Assembly (NCBI GenBank): GCA_910584495.1
Contig: CAJUAR010000006.1
Span: 1 to 57,809 of the forward strand
Source: an uncultured Muribaculaceae bacterium
GTDB taxonomy: Bacteria; Bacteroidota; Bacteroidia; Bacteroidales; Muribaculaceae
DNA: 57,809 nt
Direction: 5' to 3'
Shown: positions 34,630 to 43,285 of the stretch, one piece after another
Layout: every line of letters starts with the position of its first letter
Numbering within the stretch: the first letter of the stretch is position 1
The notes under the pieces: generated by a model
What the model was told of the DNA's origin: nothing
The model's database searches: none
The model's input: the letters and a program-made list of their open reading frames with translations, nothing else
Translations under genes and position numbers: made by a program

Positions 34630-37600
34630 ATGAGAAAAGCATGGAGAGTTTTCCGAGCTATTGTTTCGGTGTTGTTGCTGCTGGTGGTTATACTGCCGGC
34701 AGCAATTTATGTGCTTCTGTCGCTGAAGCCCATACAAGAACACGTGCGAGCACGAGCCATGGAAGAACTCTCGCAATTGCTTGGTGCTGAAGTGTCGATT
34801 GATAATATTGAGTACCATCCGTTCAACACCCTGAGCATAGAAGGCATCAGTATGAACGTTGACGGCGATACCGTGATGGCCGTAGAAACACTTAGTGCCG
34901 GTTTCCGCCTGATGCACCTTGTCGCCACGAGCGAATTTGTTTTTGACTATGCTCTTGTAGATGGCGCGCAATTCAAAGTGTGGAGCGACAGCATCGGGTC
35001 TCCATTGAATATTGATAATATTATCAAGCGATTAAAGTCGGACAAGAAGAAAGAAAAACGCTCGTTTTCACTTGAAATCAACACAGTGGCGATTCGCAAT
35101 GCCACACTATGTTACGATGTTCGCAACGAGGCTCTCCCTGATAGCGGACGTTTTTCTCCGGCTCATATATGCATATCCGACATTGCTCTTAATGCCTATA
35201 TACCTCAAATCACCGATAAAGAGTATTCGGTGGCTATCGACCACCTGTCTTTCAAAGAACGAAGCGGTTTTGAAATTGAACGTCTTGAAGCCCAAGTTGA
35301 TATACGTCCGGACGAGTGTGTGCTGAGCGATTTTGACCTAAGGCTCAATGGCAGCGTTTTTATGCTCGAACCAATTAGTATTGCCTACGAATCGCTCGAT
35401 AAAATTGGCGATGCATTACTCAGTCAGTCAGTTGTCATAACGACTAAGCAAGGAAGTTGCATCTACCCTCCCGATTTTCGAGCTTTTGTGCCGGCTTTGA
35501 GTTTTGTCGACCAAAATTTTAATTGCGACATCGAGCTACTATGCTCATACGATGCCTTGCGATTAAAGAGATTCCGAATTCAGGACAATGACGCAGCTAT
35601 TGTCGATTTCCAAGCACAGGCAGCAGTCTACAACCCTCTAAAACGCGATTCCATGGAGTTTACGCTCGCGCCTGTCAAACTCTATATTGACGGTCCGGGA
35701 TGTGCACAGGTTTTTAATCGTCTTTTGGATCAAGGAAGTCTTGCGGCAATCAAACACCTTGGTATGATGAGGGCCGAACTCAATGCTCATGGCAATTTCG
35801 ATAAAGGAAGTGCCGAAATGTCTGTCAATGGAGCCGCCGGAGATTCAAGAGTAGAGGCCTCGTATTCCAAAACAGGAGATAACTACATAATCAAGAGTAA
35901 TATAGATATTGAAAATCTCAATATTGGTGTATTTAGCGGCAATAAGCAATTAGGCTTGGCTTCCTTTTCGTTGGATGCCGAAACAGTGCTTGGCCGCAAA
36001 ATAGAGCAGGGCAGTGTTCACGGTTTAATTCACCGTTTCGACTTCAAAGGCTATTCCTACAGCAAAGGGAAAATTGATTTCACGCTTAATAAACAACATA
36101 AAGCCGAAGCCGATTTTACGCTCGACGATCCGGCTGCAATTATTCGAGCTTTTGCTATATACGATGGCGAGAAAAATGATGAGCCGACACTGGTATCGAC
36201 AATCTCTGCTTCGAATGTCGATCTCGAAAAACTTGGTTTCGACAAGCGTCATCCAGGCTATCGCTTGGGGGCAAAGATAAATCTTGACATATCCGACCTT
36301 GACTACCGCCGTTTGCGAGGCTCACTGAGTCTGAGCGACTTCTACTGGTTAGACCGAGATTATAAAGGCTTGCGTCTTGAACGTTTTTCTATATCGGCCA
36401 ATCCCGATCTTCCTACGCCCGAAATTGTGATTAAATCTCCTATTATCGAGGGACGGCTGTCCGGTGCTTACGATTTTTCAACATTACCGTCAACACTTGT
36501 CGACATGGCAGTCAATTTTGTCCCCGTACTGTCGAAGCATCTGTCGGCAGACAACAATTCTGCCGGGCAATTGGACGACAACTGCTTTTCGTTTGATTTC
36601 ACACTCAAGCAATGGCCTGAGGTGCGAAACTTCTTCAATCTCCCATTCGACATTGTAGACGAGGCTCAAATGAACGGGCGTATTGATGCCCCTCAAGGCT
36701 ACGCCTATGTCAACTTCGATGCACCATATCTCTATGTTGGTGGAAAGTTTGTCCAATGGACCTCGCTGTTCGCATGTCTTGATGTGCCAAAAAATAAGTC
36801 GCAGGTGTTTGCTACAACCCAGTTTGGGACAAAAAAAGGCGACATGTCGCTTGTTACAGAAATAGAAGTTGTCAACAGTGTGCTCGATACGCATATCGAT
36901 TGGGCAATAGAGCGAGACAAACCAATCAACGGAAGTATGGAATTCCATGGAAAGCTCGAAGAAATGGATGCTCCGGAGGGTGCCGTCTTTCCGGTGGTCG
37001 CATCAATAGACATCCTGCCAGGAACCATAAATTTTGGCGATGAAACATGGCGCATATCCCGCTCTACCATAGACATGGATTACAATAGTCTTGCACTTTT
37101 TAAATTCGGCTTAGACACCGACAATCAAAGCATAGCCATTCACGGAACTCTTAGTCCGGATCCGGAGGATATTGCGATGGTGTCGCTTTCGGGTGTGAGG
37201 ACGCTCCCGATTTTTGAAACGCTCGACATTGACAAGGCTCTAATCGGTGGACGGGCAACAGGCAATATCGCGGTCAGCAACGTCTTCTCCGGTGCTCCCG
37301 TCCTTGAATGTCCGAAGCTGCACGTCGATTCGATAAGCTACAATCATTGTGCAATAGGCAATGCCGATATCGCTGCAAGTTGGAACAACGACCTTAGGGC
37401 TTTCGAATTGAACGCTGCTGTGAAAGGTTTTGAAGGCAAGAACTCTCAAATAGAAGGTTTCATATTCCCAATGGATGAGGCCTTGGATATCAACTTCGAT
37501 GCTGACAGTATTCCGGTCGGTTTCCTGAAACCGTTTATGTCGGCATTTGCAAGCGATATATCGGGACGAGCCTCCGGCAACTGCCGTCTTTTTGGCACAT

Positions 37601-39114
37601 TCAAATCAATAGACCTCGAAGGTGATGTTTTTGCCGAAAACGTTAAACTCGGCATCGACTTCACAAACACATCATATACCACCACCGACAGCATCCACAT
37701 GCGTCCCGGCAAGATTATGCTCAATAACCTTGTCATTCGCGATGTCGAAGGACACACGGCTAAACTATCAGGATATGTGGAGCATAAATATTTCAAAGAA
37801 CCCCGATTCAAGTTCGACATCACCAAGGCAGAAAATCTGCTGAGCTACAATATAACGTCGCGCCAGAACCCCGACTGGTACGGGACAATTTATGGCAATG
37901 GGGGAGCGTCGGTCGAAGGCTATCCCGGAGTGGTGAACATCAGTGTTAATATGAGTACTGCTCCTAAATCGACATTCACTTTTGTGTTAAACGACCGTCT
38001 CGATGCTGAAGATTATTCATTCCTTACTTTCCGCGATGTAACCCCCGATTCTCTCAGAATTGAGAATGAAGAATTTGATGAAGTGCCCTCTCATGTGCGT
38101 TCTTTCCAAAACGAGATAGCTGCACAGGTTGCAGACGAACCATCGAAGTACAACATGGACATATCGGTGACGGTAAACCCCGATGCAGATATGCGTCTTG
38201 TCATGGATCCGGCTGCCGGCGACGAGATAACTGCACGTGGTTCCGGAACGATTCACATGATCTATAAGTCGTCCGACAACGACTTGAATATATGGGGACG
38301 ATACATAGTGACGAGCGGAAACTATCATTTCACTCTTCAGGATATAATTGTCAAGAATTTTGCCATCAAAGAGAACAGCGAAATCAAGTTCGATGGTGAC
38401 CCCTATGCCGTGAAGACCGACATTACTGCGGTATATTCTACCCATGCCAATCTTAGCGACCTCGACGAATCATTCCTCGAAGACACAGAGGTGGCCAGAA
38501 CACAGGTTCCGGTCAATGCTATTATGAAAGTCAGCGGCGATATCAGGCAGCCTCAGCTCGATTTCGACCTCGAATTCCCCTCGTTGTCGTCCGACACTTA
38601 TCGCAAAGTGCGAAGCATTGTCAGCACCACCGATATGATGAATCGCCAGATTATTTATCTGTTGGCTCTGAATCGATTCTATACGCCGGACTACATGACA
38701 TCGACCACAAAGGGTAATGAGTTGTTCTCTGTTGCCTCGTCGACCATCTCAAGCCAGCTGGGCAACATGCTTGGCAAGCTTAGCGATAACTGGAGCATAG
38801 CTCCTAACCTTCGCTCAGACCGCGGCGACTTCTCCGATGTGGAAGTGGATGTGGCTCTGACGAGCCGCCTGCTCAACAATCGTCTGATTTTCAACGGTAA
38901 TTTCGGCTATCGCGACAAAACGCTAAACACCAACCAGTTTGTGGGCGACTTCGATATTGAATACCTTCTGAACAAGCGTGGCAATTGGCGGTTGAAGGCT
39001 TATAACCGGTATAATGACCGCAACTTCTATTTTCGTTCGGCCCTTACAACTCAGGGTATAGGCATCATGTTCAAACGCGACTTCGACAAACTCTTTAATT
39101 TCCTCAAAAAGTAA
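34630..39114 (+). CDS. Translocation and assembly module TamB family protein
   Basis: Very large AsmA/TamB-like protein (1494 residues) that probably bridges inner and outer membranes. An N-terminal hydrophobic anchor (about 10-31, VSVLLLLVVILPAAIYVLLSL) is followed by a long beta-rich taco-like body. The C-terminal DUF490 domain (about 1030-1490) has motifs such as TARGSGTIHMIYKS, GRYIVTSGNYHFTLQDIIVKNF and FNGNFGYRDKTLNTNQFVGDFDIEYLLN. In other bacteria TamB acts with an Omp85 partner or in lipid transport. The partner TamA is not in the window. Probably cotranscribed with malQ, although the two have no obvious shared role. Confidence 0.92.
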   Translation: MRKAWRVFRAIVSVLLLLVVILPAAIYVLLSLKPIQEHVRARAMEELSQLLGAEVSIDNIEYHPFNTLSIEGISMNVDGDTVMAVETLSAGFRLMHLVATSEFVFDYALVDGAQFKVWSDSIGSPLNIDNIIKRLKSDKKKEKRSFSLEINTVAIRNATLCYDVRNEALPDSGRFSPAHICISDIALNAYIPQITDKEYSVAIDHLSFKERSGFEIERLEAQVDIRPDECVLSDFDLRLNGSVFMLEPISIAYESLDKIGDALLSQSVVITTKQGSCIYPPDFRAFVPALSFVDQNFNCDIELLCSYDALRLKRFRIQDNDAAIVDFQAQAAVYNPLKRDSMEFTLAPVKLYIDGPGCAQVFNRLLDQGSLAAIKHLGMMRAELNAHGNFDKGSAEMSVNGAAGDSRVEASYSKTGDNYIIKSNIDIENLNIGVFSGNKQLGLASFSLDAETVLGRKIEQGSVHGLIHRFDFKGYSYSKGKIDFTLNKQHKAEADFTLDDPAAIIRAFAIYDGEKNDEPTLVSTISASNVDLEKLGFDKRHPGYRLGAKINLDISDLDYRRLRGSLSLSDFYWLDRDYKGLRLERFSISANPDLPTPEIVIKSPIIEGRLSGAYDFSTLPSTLVDMAVNFVPVLSKHLSADNNSAGQLDDNCFSFDFTLKQWPEVRNFFNLPFDIVDEAQMNGRIDAPQGYAYVNFDAPYLYVGGKFVQWTSLFACLDVPKNKSQVFATTQFGTKKGDMSLVTEIEVVNSVLDTHIDWAIERDKPINGSMEFHGKLEEMDAPEGAVFPVVASIDILPGTINFGDETWRISRSTIDMDYNSLALFKFGLDTDNQSIAIHGTLSPDPEDIAMVSLSGVRTLPIFETLDIDKALIGGRATGNIAVSNVFSGAPVLECPKLHVDSISYNHCAIGNADIAASWNNDLRAFELNAAVKGFEGKNSQIEGFIFPMDEALDINFDADSIPVGFLKPFMSAFASDISGRASGNCRLFGTFKSIDLEGDVFAENVKLGIDFTNTSYTTTDSIHMRPGKIMLNNLVIRDVEGHTAKLSGYVEHKYFKEPRFKFDITKAENLLSYNITSRQNPDWYGTIYGNGGASVEGYPGVVNISVNMSTAPKSTFTFVLNDRLDAEDYSFLTFRDVTPDSLRIENEEFDEVPSHVRSFQNEIAAQVADEPSKYNMDISVTVNPDADMRLVMDPAAGDEITARGSGTIHMIYKSSDNDLNIWGRYIVTSGNYHFTLQDIIVKNFAIKENSEIKFDGDPYAVKTDITAVYSTHANLSDLDESFLEDTEVARTQVPVNAIMKVSGDIRQPQLDFDLEFPSLSSDTYRKVRSIVSTTDMMNRQIIYLLALNRFYTPDYMTSTTKGNELFSVASSTISSQLGNMLGKLSDNWSIAPNLRSDRGDFSDVEVDVALTSRLLNNRLIFNGNFGYRDKTLNTNQFVGDFDIEYLLNKRGNWRLKAYNRYNDRNFYFRSALTTQGIGIMFKRDFDKLFNFLKK

Positions 39115-39166
39115 GAGGCATTTGCAGTATGGGCGATGTTAATAATAGTTAAAGTTTATGCTGTGA

Positions 39167-39198
39167 TTTGGTTTATATTATAAACTGTAGTATCTTTG
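39167..39198 (+). promoter_or_regulatory. Bacteroidetes-type promoter upstream of the membrane protein/regulator pair
   Basis: TTTG at 39167-39170, then exactly 20 bp, then TATCTTTG at 39191-39198: a full consensus match. Transcription should start near 39205, leaving a leader of about 90 nt before the ATG at 39295. Confidence 0.75.
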
Positions 39199-39209
39199 CA
39201 TCAGATTCC

Positions 39210-39238
39210 GAGCGGTAATCGCGAGTGCCGCTCTTTTT
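39210..39238 (+). terminator. Terminator-like hairpin inside the leader
   Basis: GAGCGGTA/TGCCGCTC forms an 8-bp stem (one G-T pair) with an 8-nt loop, followed by TTTTT. It lies just downstream of the predicted transcription start and about 57 nt before the start codon. It may terminate tamB read-through, or act as an attenuator for the next gene. Confidence 0.6.
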
Positions 39239-39294
39239 CAAATCAATGAAGTTTATGACATAAACCGCTTTGCTAATATTTAAATATTAAAGAC

Positions 39295-39915
39295 ATGGAA
39301 GAAAAGAAACTCACCGAGCAGGAGAGCCTCAGCATCATCACCGAGATGATTTCTCGCACCAAGGAGCGTTACATCGGCAACGGCAACATCATGCTGATGT
39401 GGGGCTGGCTCACCATCGCAGCTACCGGCCTCGTTTGGGCTTTACTTGCGTTCACGCAAAATCCCTTATGGAACTGGCTGTGGTTTGTCATCCCGGCCAT
39501 CGGAGGTGTGGCCACGCCCGTCATGGCCAAGAAATCCGACCGACAGCAGGGTGTCAAAACCTATGCCGACAAAATTTCATCGCAGATATGGCTGGCTGTC
39601 AGCCTCATTGCAATTGCTGCATCGATTGTATGCATTGGATTTGATTTTGCCGGTATATATGTGTGGAGCCTCATGTTTATCTATGCTCTTATCATTGTCC
39701 CCTTTGCAGAAATTGCACAAGGGCTGATTGTCAAAGAAAAATCGCTCGTCGTTGGAGGCGCATGCGGCATGGCAGTCGGACTCTTCACCACAAGTTGCAT
39801 CATAGGCCATATAGAACTCCACGCCTACTGGTTTTTGCCCACATTTATGTTGGCTTTTGCTTGCATGATGCTCATTCCAGGCTATGTAATCAACTATAAA
39901 TCACGCAGAAAATGA
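39295..39915 (+). CDS. Multi-span membrane protein of unknown function
   Basis: I recognise the general type (a conserved Bacteroidales membrane protein next to a winged-helix regulator) but no named function. A charged N-terminus (MEEKKLTEQESLSIITEMI) is followed by about six hydrophobic segments between residues 32 and 200, including IMLMWGWLTIAATGLVWALLAF and PLWNWLWFVIPAIGGVATPV. Its TGA overlaps the ATG of the regulator gene (ATGA). The leader carries a terminator-like hairpin. Confidence 0.85.
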   Translation: MEEKKLTEQESLSIITEMISRTKERYIGNGNIMLMWGWLTIAATGLVWALLAFTQNPLWNWLWFVIPAIGGVATPVMAKKSDRQQGVKTYADKISSQIWLAVSLIAIAASIVCIGFDFAGIYVWSLMFIYALIIVPFAEIAQGLIVKEKSLVVGGACGMAVGLFTTSCIIGHIELHAYWFLPTFMLAFACMMLIPGYVINYKSRRK

Positions 39916-40193
39916 AAGAATTAGACCCACTGTTGCACTCGCAGCTGCGACTGGCGGTGATGTCAATTCTTATGAATGTAGAAGAAGCTGATTTCGTCTA
40001 TCTCAAAGAAAAGACAGAATCAACTGCCGGGAACCTAAGCGTTCAGCTCGATAAGCTATCCAATGCCGGATACATCTCGGTTGCCAAAGGTTTTTCAGGC
40101 CGTAAAACCCGAACAGTCTGCCGTGTTACTGAACGGGGCCGTAAAGCCTTCGAGGAATATGTTGAGACCTTGAGAACCTACATAAATCTTTGA
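39912..40193 (+). CDS. Winged-helix transcriptional regulator (MarR/ArsR-like, single domain)
   Basis: 93-residue DNA-binding protein consisting only of a winged helix-turn-helix: LRLAVMSILMNVEEADFVYLKEKTESTAGNLSVQLDKLSNAGYISVAKGFSGRKTRTVCRVTERGRKAFEEY. The GN-L-S-x-Q-L recognition helix and the wing (GRKTRTVCRVTERG) are clear. It is the downstream partner of the membrane protein through a 4-bp overlap, so the two are probably one functional unit, perhaps a regulator coupled to a membrane sensor. No separate ligand domain. Confidence 0.88.
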   Translation: MKELDPLLHSQLRLAVMSILMNVEEADFVYLKEKTESTAGNLSVQLDKLSNAGYISVAKGFSGRKTRTVCRVTERGRKAFEEYVETLRTYINL

Positions 40194-40202
40194 TTATTCG
40201 GC

Positions 40203-40231
40203 AACCCGCCGGCTCGCGGAGCCGGCGGGTT
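40203..40231 (+). terminator. Strong GC-rich hairpin after the winged-helix gene
   Basis: A perfect 13-bp stem, AACCCGCCGGCTC/GAGCCGGCGGGTT, with a 3-nt loop, begins 10 bp after the stop codon. No long T-run follows (TTCTC), but it is the only terminator candidate here. Confidence 0.75.
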
Positions 40232-40242
40232 CTCAGTGCATC

Positions 40243-40273
40243 TTTGTAATTCCATAAAAAATATCTATATTTG
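40243..40273 (+). promoter_or_regulatory. Bacteroidetes-type promoter of the four-gene cassette
   Basis: TTTG at 40243-40246, 19 bp, then TATATTTG at 40266-40273. A second -7-like TATCTTTG lies at 40321-40328 without a matching -33. The leader to 40405 is about 125 nt from the first site. Confidence 0.6.
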
Positions 40274-40404
40274 CAGAGCAGAAATCATAGAGATTATTAT
40301 GATATTCAGTAATACTTACTTATCTTTGCTTCGATACTTATCTGATTTATCGAAAAGAGTGAAGAGCAGAATATTTTTTGGAGTTTCTGAAACTAAATAA
40401 ATAG

Positions 40405-41541
40405 ATGTTGAAGTCAATTATCAAAATAATATTTGCACTGGCAATAGGAGTGACCGTTGGCTTTCTGGTTGCCGGTGTCTTTGTGGTTTGCTTTACTGAC
40501 ACCACATTTTATGAGTTCATCAATGATTTAATGTCGACAAGTTTTAGCGAATCTTTGCTTGCCGGCTTTGTCGGTCTGCTTGCGTTCGTAGCCTCTATGG
40601 CAATTCTTGTGCCTGTTCATGAAGCAGGACATCTTGTCTGCGGCCTTCTGTCCGGTTATAAGTTTGTTTCGTTTCGCATCTTCAATTGGATCATAATCAA
40701 ATTGGATGGAAAACTTTGTGTCAAAGGATTTGCCGTGGCCGGTACCGGCGGTCAGTGCCTGCTCACGCCCCCCGATTTACCATTAGGCAGGATTCCGACC
40801 GGATGGTACAATTTTGGAGGCATACTTTTTAATATCATTGCTGTTTCGTTAGCATTGCCCCTATTATTTATCAAAATGCATCCAATTGTTGAAGTGTGCG
40901 TCCATATGTTTATTTTGGCTGGCGTTTTTCTGATTCTAATGAATGGGATACCCATGAAAATCTCAGGAGCAGGCAATGACGGATATAATATGATAGCACT
41001 CAACAAAGCTCCATTAAGCAAGAGGGGCTTTGTCGATGCCTTGCGTGCAAATGCTTTAATCCAAGAAGGTGCTCGTCCAAAAGATATGCCGTCTGAATGG
41101 TTCATAATTCCCGATAATATCGACTATACAAATCAGCTTGAGGTTTCAATACCAATGATGGCAGCTTCCAGATTTGTGGATGAGATGAAATATCAAGATG
41201 CTCTTGCCGAATTTGAAAAACTATATACACACAGGGATAGAATTATCCCCCTCTTCCTGAAAGAAATAGCTTGCGAACTTGTTTTTCTCCGCTTAGTTTG
41301 TGGTGATATAGAAGGAGCAAAGGAACTTTTGGATAAAGATTTGAAGACATATGTCGAAACTTTTAGAAAAGTGATGTCCTCTAAGGAACGTATACTGTGT
41401 GTTATTGCCTTGATTTTGGAAGAAAACAGGAGTAGGGCAGTATCGATTTATGAGAATCTACTCAAACGTAAAGATGAATATCTTCTTCAGGGCGAAGTGA
41501 AAAGCGATTTGGCTATAATGCAGAATATTCTTGGCTTATGA
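40405..41541 (+). CDS. M50-like membrane metalloprotease with helical C-terminal domain
   Basis: Probable site-2-type intramembrane zinc protease. Two N-terminal hydrophobic segments precede the zinc motif HEAGH at residues 72-76, inside a membrane span. The second motif NGIP...NDG (Asn180, Pro183, Asp192) matches the M50 pattern NxxPxxxxDG. Further spans lie at about 138-180. From about 205 the protein is soluble and helix-rich, with a TPR-like feel (YQDALAEFEKLYTHRDR). There is no PDZ domain, unlike RseP. Substrate unknown. Its stop overlaps the next gene's ATG (ATGA). Confidence 0.8.
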   Translation: MLKSIIKIIFALAIGVTVGFLVAGVFVVCFTDTTFYEFINDLMSTSFSESLLAGFVGLLAFVASMAILVPVHEAGHLVCGLLSGYKFVSFRIFNWIIIKLDGKLCVKGFAVAGTGGQCLLTPPDLPLGRIPTGWYNFGGILFNIIAVSLALPLLFIKMHPIVEVCVHMFILAGVFLILMNGIPMKISGAGNDGYNMIALNKAPLSKRGFVDALRANALIQEGARPKDMPSEWFIIPDNIDYTNQLEVSIPMMAASRFVDEMKYQDALAEFEKLYTHRDRIIPLFLKEIACELVFLRLVCGDIEGAKELLDKDLKTYVETFRKVMSSKERILCVIALILEENRSRAVSIYENLLKRKDEYLLQGEVKSDLAIMQNILGL

Positions 41542-42146
41542 AAAAGATTTTGTTCTTACACGGATTCACATCAAGTGGCTCTTGCGAGATAGCTGAAACT
41601 TTAAGAGCCGAATTAAATGGAATAGCCGATATTGTTGCGCCAGATATCCCACTCCATCCATTCAAAGCTTTGGAAATGCTAAAGGATATCTGCAGCGATG
41701 AGAGTTTCGACTTGGTTGTTGGTTCGAGTTGTGGCGCATTCTATGGTCAGCAGCTTGTTAGCCTCACCGGGTGTCCGGCCGTTCTCATAAGTCCTTTCTT
41801 CAAGATGACTGAATTCCTGTCTGCCCGTTTTGGATTGCATGACTATAAATCAAAACGAATCGATGGCATTCAGCAGTTTGAGATAACGCAAGATTTGGTC
41901 GACGAATTTGCCGACATGGAAGAGCTCCAGTTCGATTGTTATGAAAAGTTCAATCGCAATCGAGTTTGGGGAATGTTCGGAAGCAAGGATGCTATTGCTC
42001 ATTTTCGTAATCTCTTTTTAGAATATTACGACATAGCTATTGACTACGACGGTCCTCACACTATGACTGAAGACAATGTGCGCTTCGACCTTGTCCCTGT
42101 CGTCCAAAAAATGCTTGAAACGGTGAAACCGATGAGAGATATGTAA
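41538..42146 (+). CDS. YqiA-like alpha/beta hydrolase
   Basis: 202-residue alpha/beta hydrolase of the YqiA/UPF0227 type, probable esterase. The opening FLHGFTSSG and oxyanion region are clear, and the nucleophile elbow GSSCG (62-66) has Ser64. A late His lies in DGPHTMTEDN. The substrate is not predictable. It overlaps the protease gene by 4 bp and is followed 11 bp later by the PH-like gene. Confidence 0.85.
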   Translation: MKKILFLHGFTSSGSCEIAETLRAELNGIADIVAPDIPLHPFKALEMLKDICSDESFDLVVGSSCGAFYGQQLVSLTGCPAVLISPFFKMTEFLSARFGLHDYKSKRIDGIQQFEITQDLVDEFADMEELQFDCYEKFNRNRVWGMFGSKDAIAHFRNLFLEYYDIAIDYDGPHTMTEDNVRFDLVPVVQKMLETVKPMRDM

Positions 42147-42157
42147 TTTAATACGAT

Positions 42158-42631
42158 ATGAAATCGAAAATCAAACTAAGTGCTTATTCGGTTGCAGTGT
42201 CGATAATTATCATCGTAGTGCTTGTGGCTGCTTGTGCGCTTTCATTTAATGAAAAGCCTGTGTTTTACATCTTGCTTTCACTACTCATTGTTCTGTTTGT
42301 GTTTGCACTCATTTATGCTCCACTTGCAATCAAAGCCTCGCCTGAGAAGATAACTATTGTAAGTGTGCTGAAAAAGAAAGCAATACCGATGCGTAATGTC
42401 GAAAGTGTGGAATTGTTCAATCCTACATTGGGTTCGTTGAGACTGTGCGGTTCTGGAGGTTTCATGGGTTATTGGGGTATTTTCAAAGAAGGAGATATAG
42501 GCCGCTATGCAGCCTATTATGGCAAGGCTTCCGATTGTTTCCTCATTCGCATGAATAACGGCGACAAATATGTTCTCGGTTGCGAAAATCCCGGGGCAAT
42601 GGTCAAATATATAGAATTGCAGATTAACTGA
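42158..42631 (+). CDS. Two-span membrane protein with PH-like domain
   Basis: 157 residues. Two hydrophobic helices (about 8-28 and 35-55) are followed by a beta-rich domain (about 58-157) resembling bacterial PH domains: ASPEKITIVSVLKKKAIPMRNVESVELFNP, then GGFMGYWGIFKEGDIGRYAAYYGKASDCFLIRMNNGDKYVLGCENP. The function is unknown. It sits inside the tight four-gene cassette (gaps of 11 and 7 bp). Confidence 0.78.
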   Translation: MKSKIKLSAYSVAVSIIIIVVLVAACALSFNEKPVFYILLSLLIVLFVFALIYAPLAIKASPEKITIVSVLKKKAIPMRNVESVELFNPTLGSLRLCGSGGFMGYWGIFKEGDIGRYAAYYGKASDCFLIRMNNGDKYVLGCENPGAMVKYIELQIN

Positions 42632-42638
42632 TAGAGAC

Positions 42639-43121
42639 ATGAAGCCAATGAGAAAGGCCGCCAGGCAGAAAGATGCGGACTGGGCATTAGAGGTGTTTGA
42701 CAAAGCTCCATACACCACCGTAAGTATGACACGACCAGATGGCATGCCTTATGGCTTGCCTCTATCTGTTGTTCGGAAAGACGAAACGACATTCTATTTT
42801 CATTGTGCCCCTGAAGGAGAGAAGGTGGACTGCCTTCGATCCAATCCATTTGTCAGTTTGTCGGCAGTGAGCCGTTGTACTCCGAAATACGAAGAAGAGA
42901 AAAACAATTTTACCGAATATTACAATTCAGCAATTGCTATAGGCAAAGCGGAAATTGTGACAAACAATGCCGAAAAGATTGAAGCCCTCAGGCTTATCTG
43001 TCAAAGATTTCTGCCAAAGTATATGGAGCATTTCGATGAAGCAACCAGCCGCAGTCTTGACCGCATAGCCATAGTAAGAATAACACTTACCGAGCCGCCC
43101 GTGGGCAAATGTAAACCATGA
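42639..43121 (+). CDS. Pyridoxamine 5'-phosphate oxidase-related flavin-binding protein (NimA-like)
   Basis: 160-residue split-barrel flavoprotein of the PNPOx-like superfamily, in the group that includes nitroimidazole-resistance NimA proteins. Typical elements: APYTTVSMTRPDGMPYGLPLSVV, FYFHCAPEGEKVDCLRSNPFVSLSAV and YYNSAIAIGKAEIV. It probably binds FMN or F420-like cofactors as a small reductase. Last gene of the cassette. Resistance cannot be concluded from this alone. Confidence 0.85.
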   Translation: MKPMRKAARQKDADWALEVFDKAPYTTVSMTRPDGMPYGLPLSVVRKDETTFYFHCAPEGEKVDCLRSNPFVSLSAVSRCTPKYEEEKNNFTEYYNSAIAIGKAEIVTNNAEKIEALRLICQRFLPKYMEHFDEATSRSLDRIAIVRITLTEPPVGKCKP

Positions 43122-43150
43122 TTAAGATTTCTTTTTTTGATATTGATGTT

Positions 43151-43180
43151 ACGTTGGTGAGTGTTAAAATTCACCAACGT
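43151..43180. terminator. Hairpin between convergent genes
   Basis: A perfect 10-bp stem, ACGTTGGTGA/TCACCAACGT, with a 10-nt loop. It lies 30 bp after the PNPOx-like gene. No downstream T-run on either strand, so termination is likely but not certain. On the minus strand the stop codon of a short remnant frame lies in the loop. Confidence 0.5.
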
Positions 43181-43277
43181 GCTTGATTCGGATCTTGCAG
43201 CCCTTAATTGTTTGGTCGATAAAGTGGTAGCTGTCGTCATTGAAAAACTGATGGAGAGACAAAGCGGGAAGGGATAG
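43164..43277 (-). pseudogene. Possible C-terminal gene remnant
   Basis: A minus-strand frame without a convincing start codon, bounded by TGA at 43278-43280 and TAA at 43164-43166, encodes about 37 codons. Its end (LHQFFNDDSYHFIDQTIKG, then CKIRIKHVGEF) looks like genuine protein with the codon usage of the region. It follows the ADP-ribosylglycohydrolase gene directly. It may be the tail of a deleted gene. No family recognised. Confidence 0.3.
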
Positions 43278-43285
43278 TCAGTCTT

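Noticed and set aside
42639..43121. Nitroimidazole resistance gene nim
   Set aside because: The protein belongs to the same split-barrel superfamily, but the resemblance is too general to claim resistance; kept as a flavin-binding protein.
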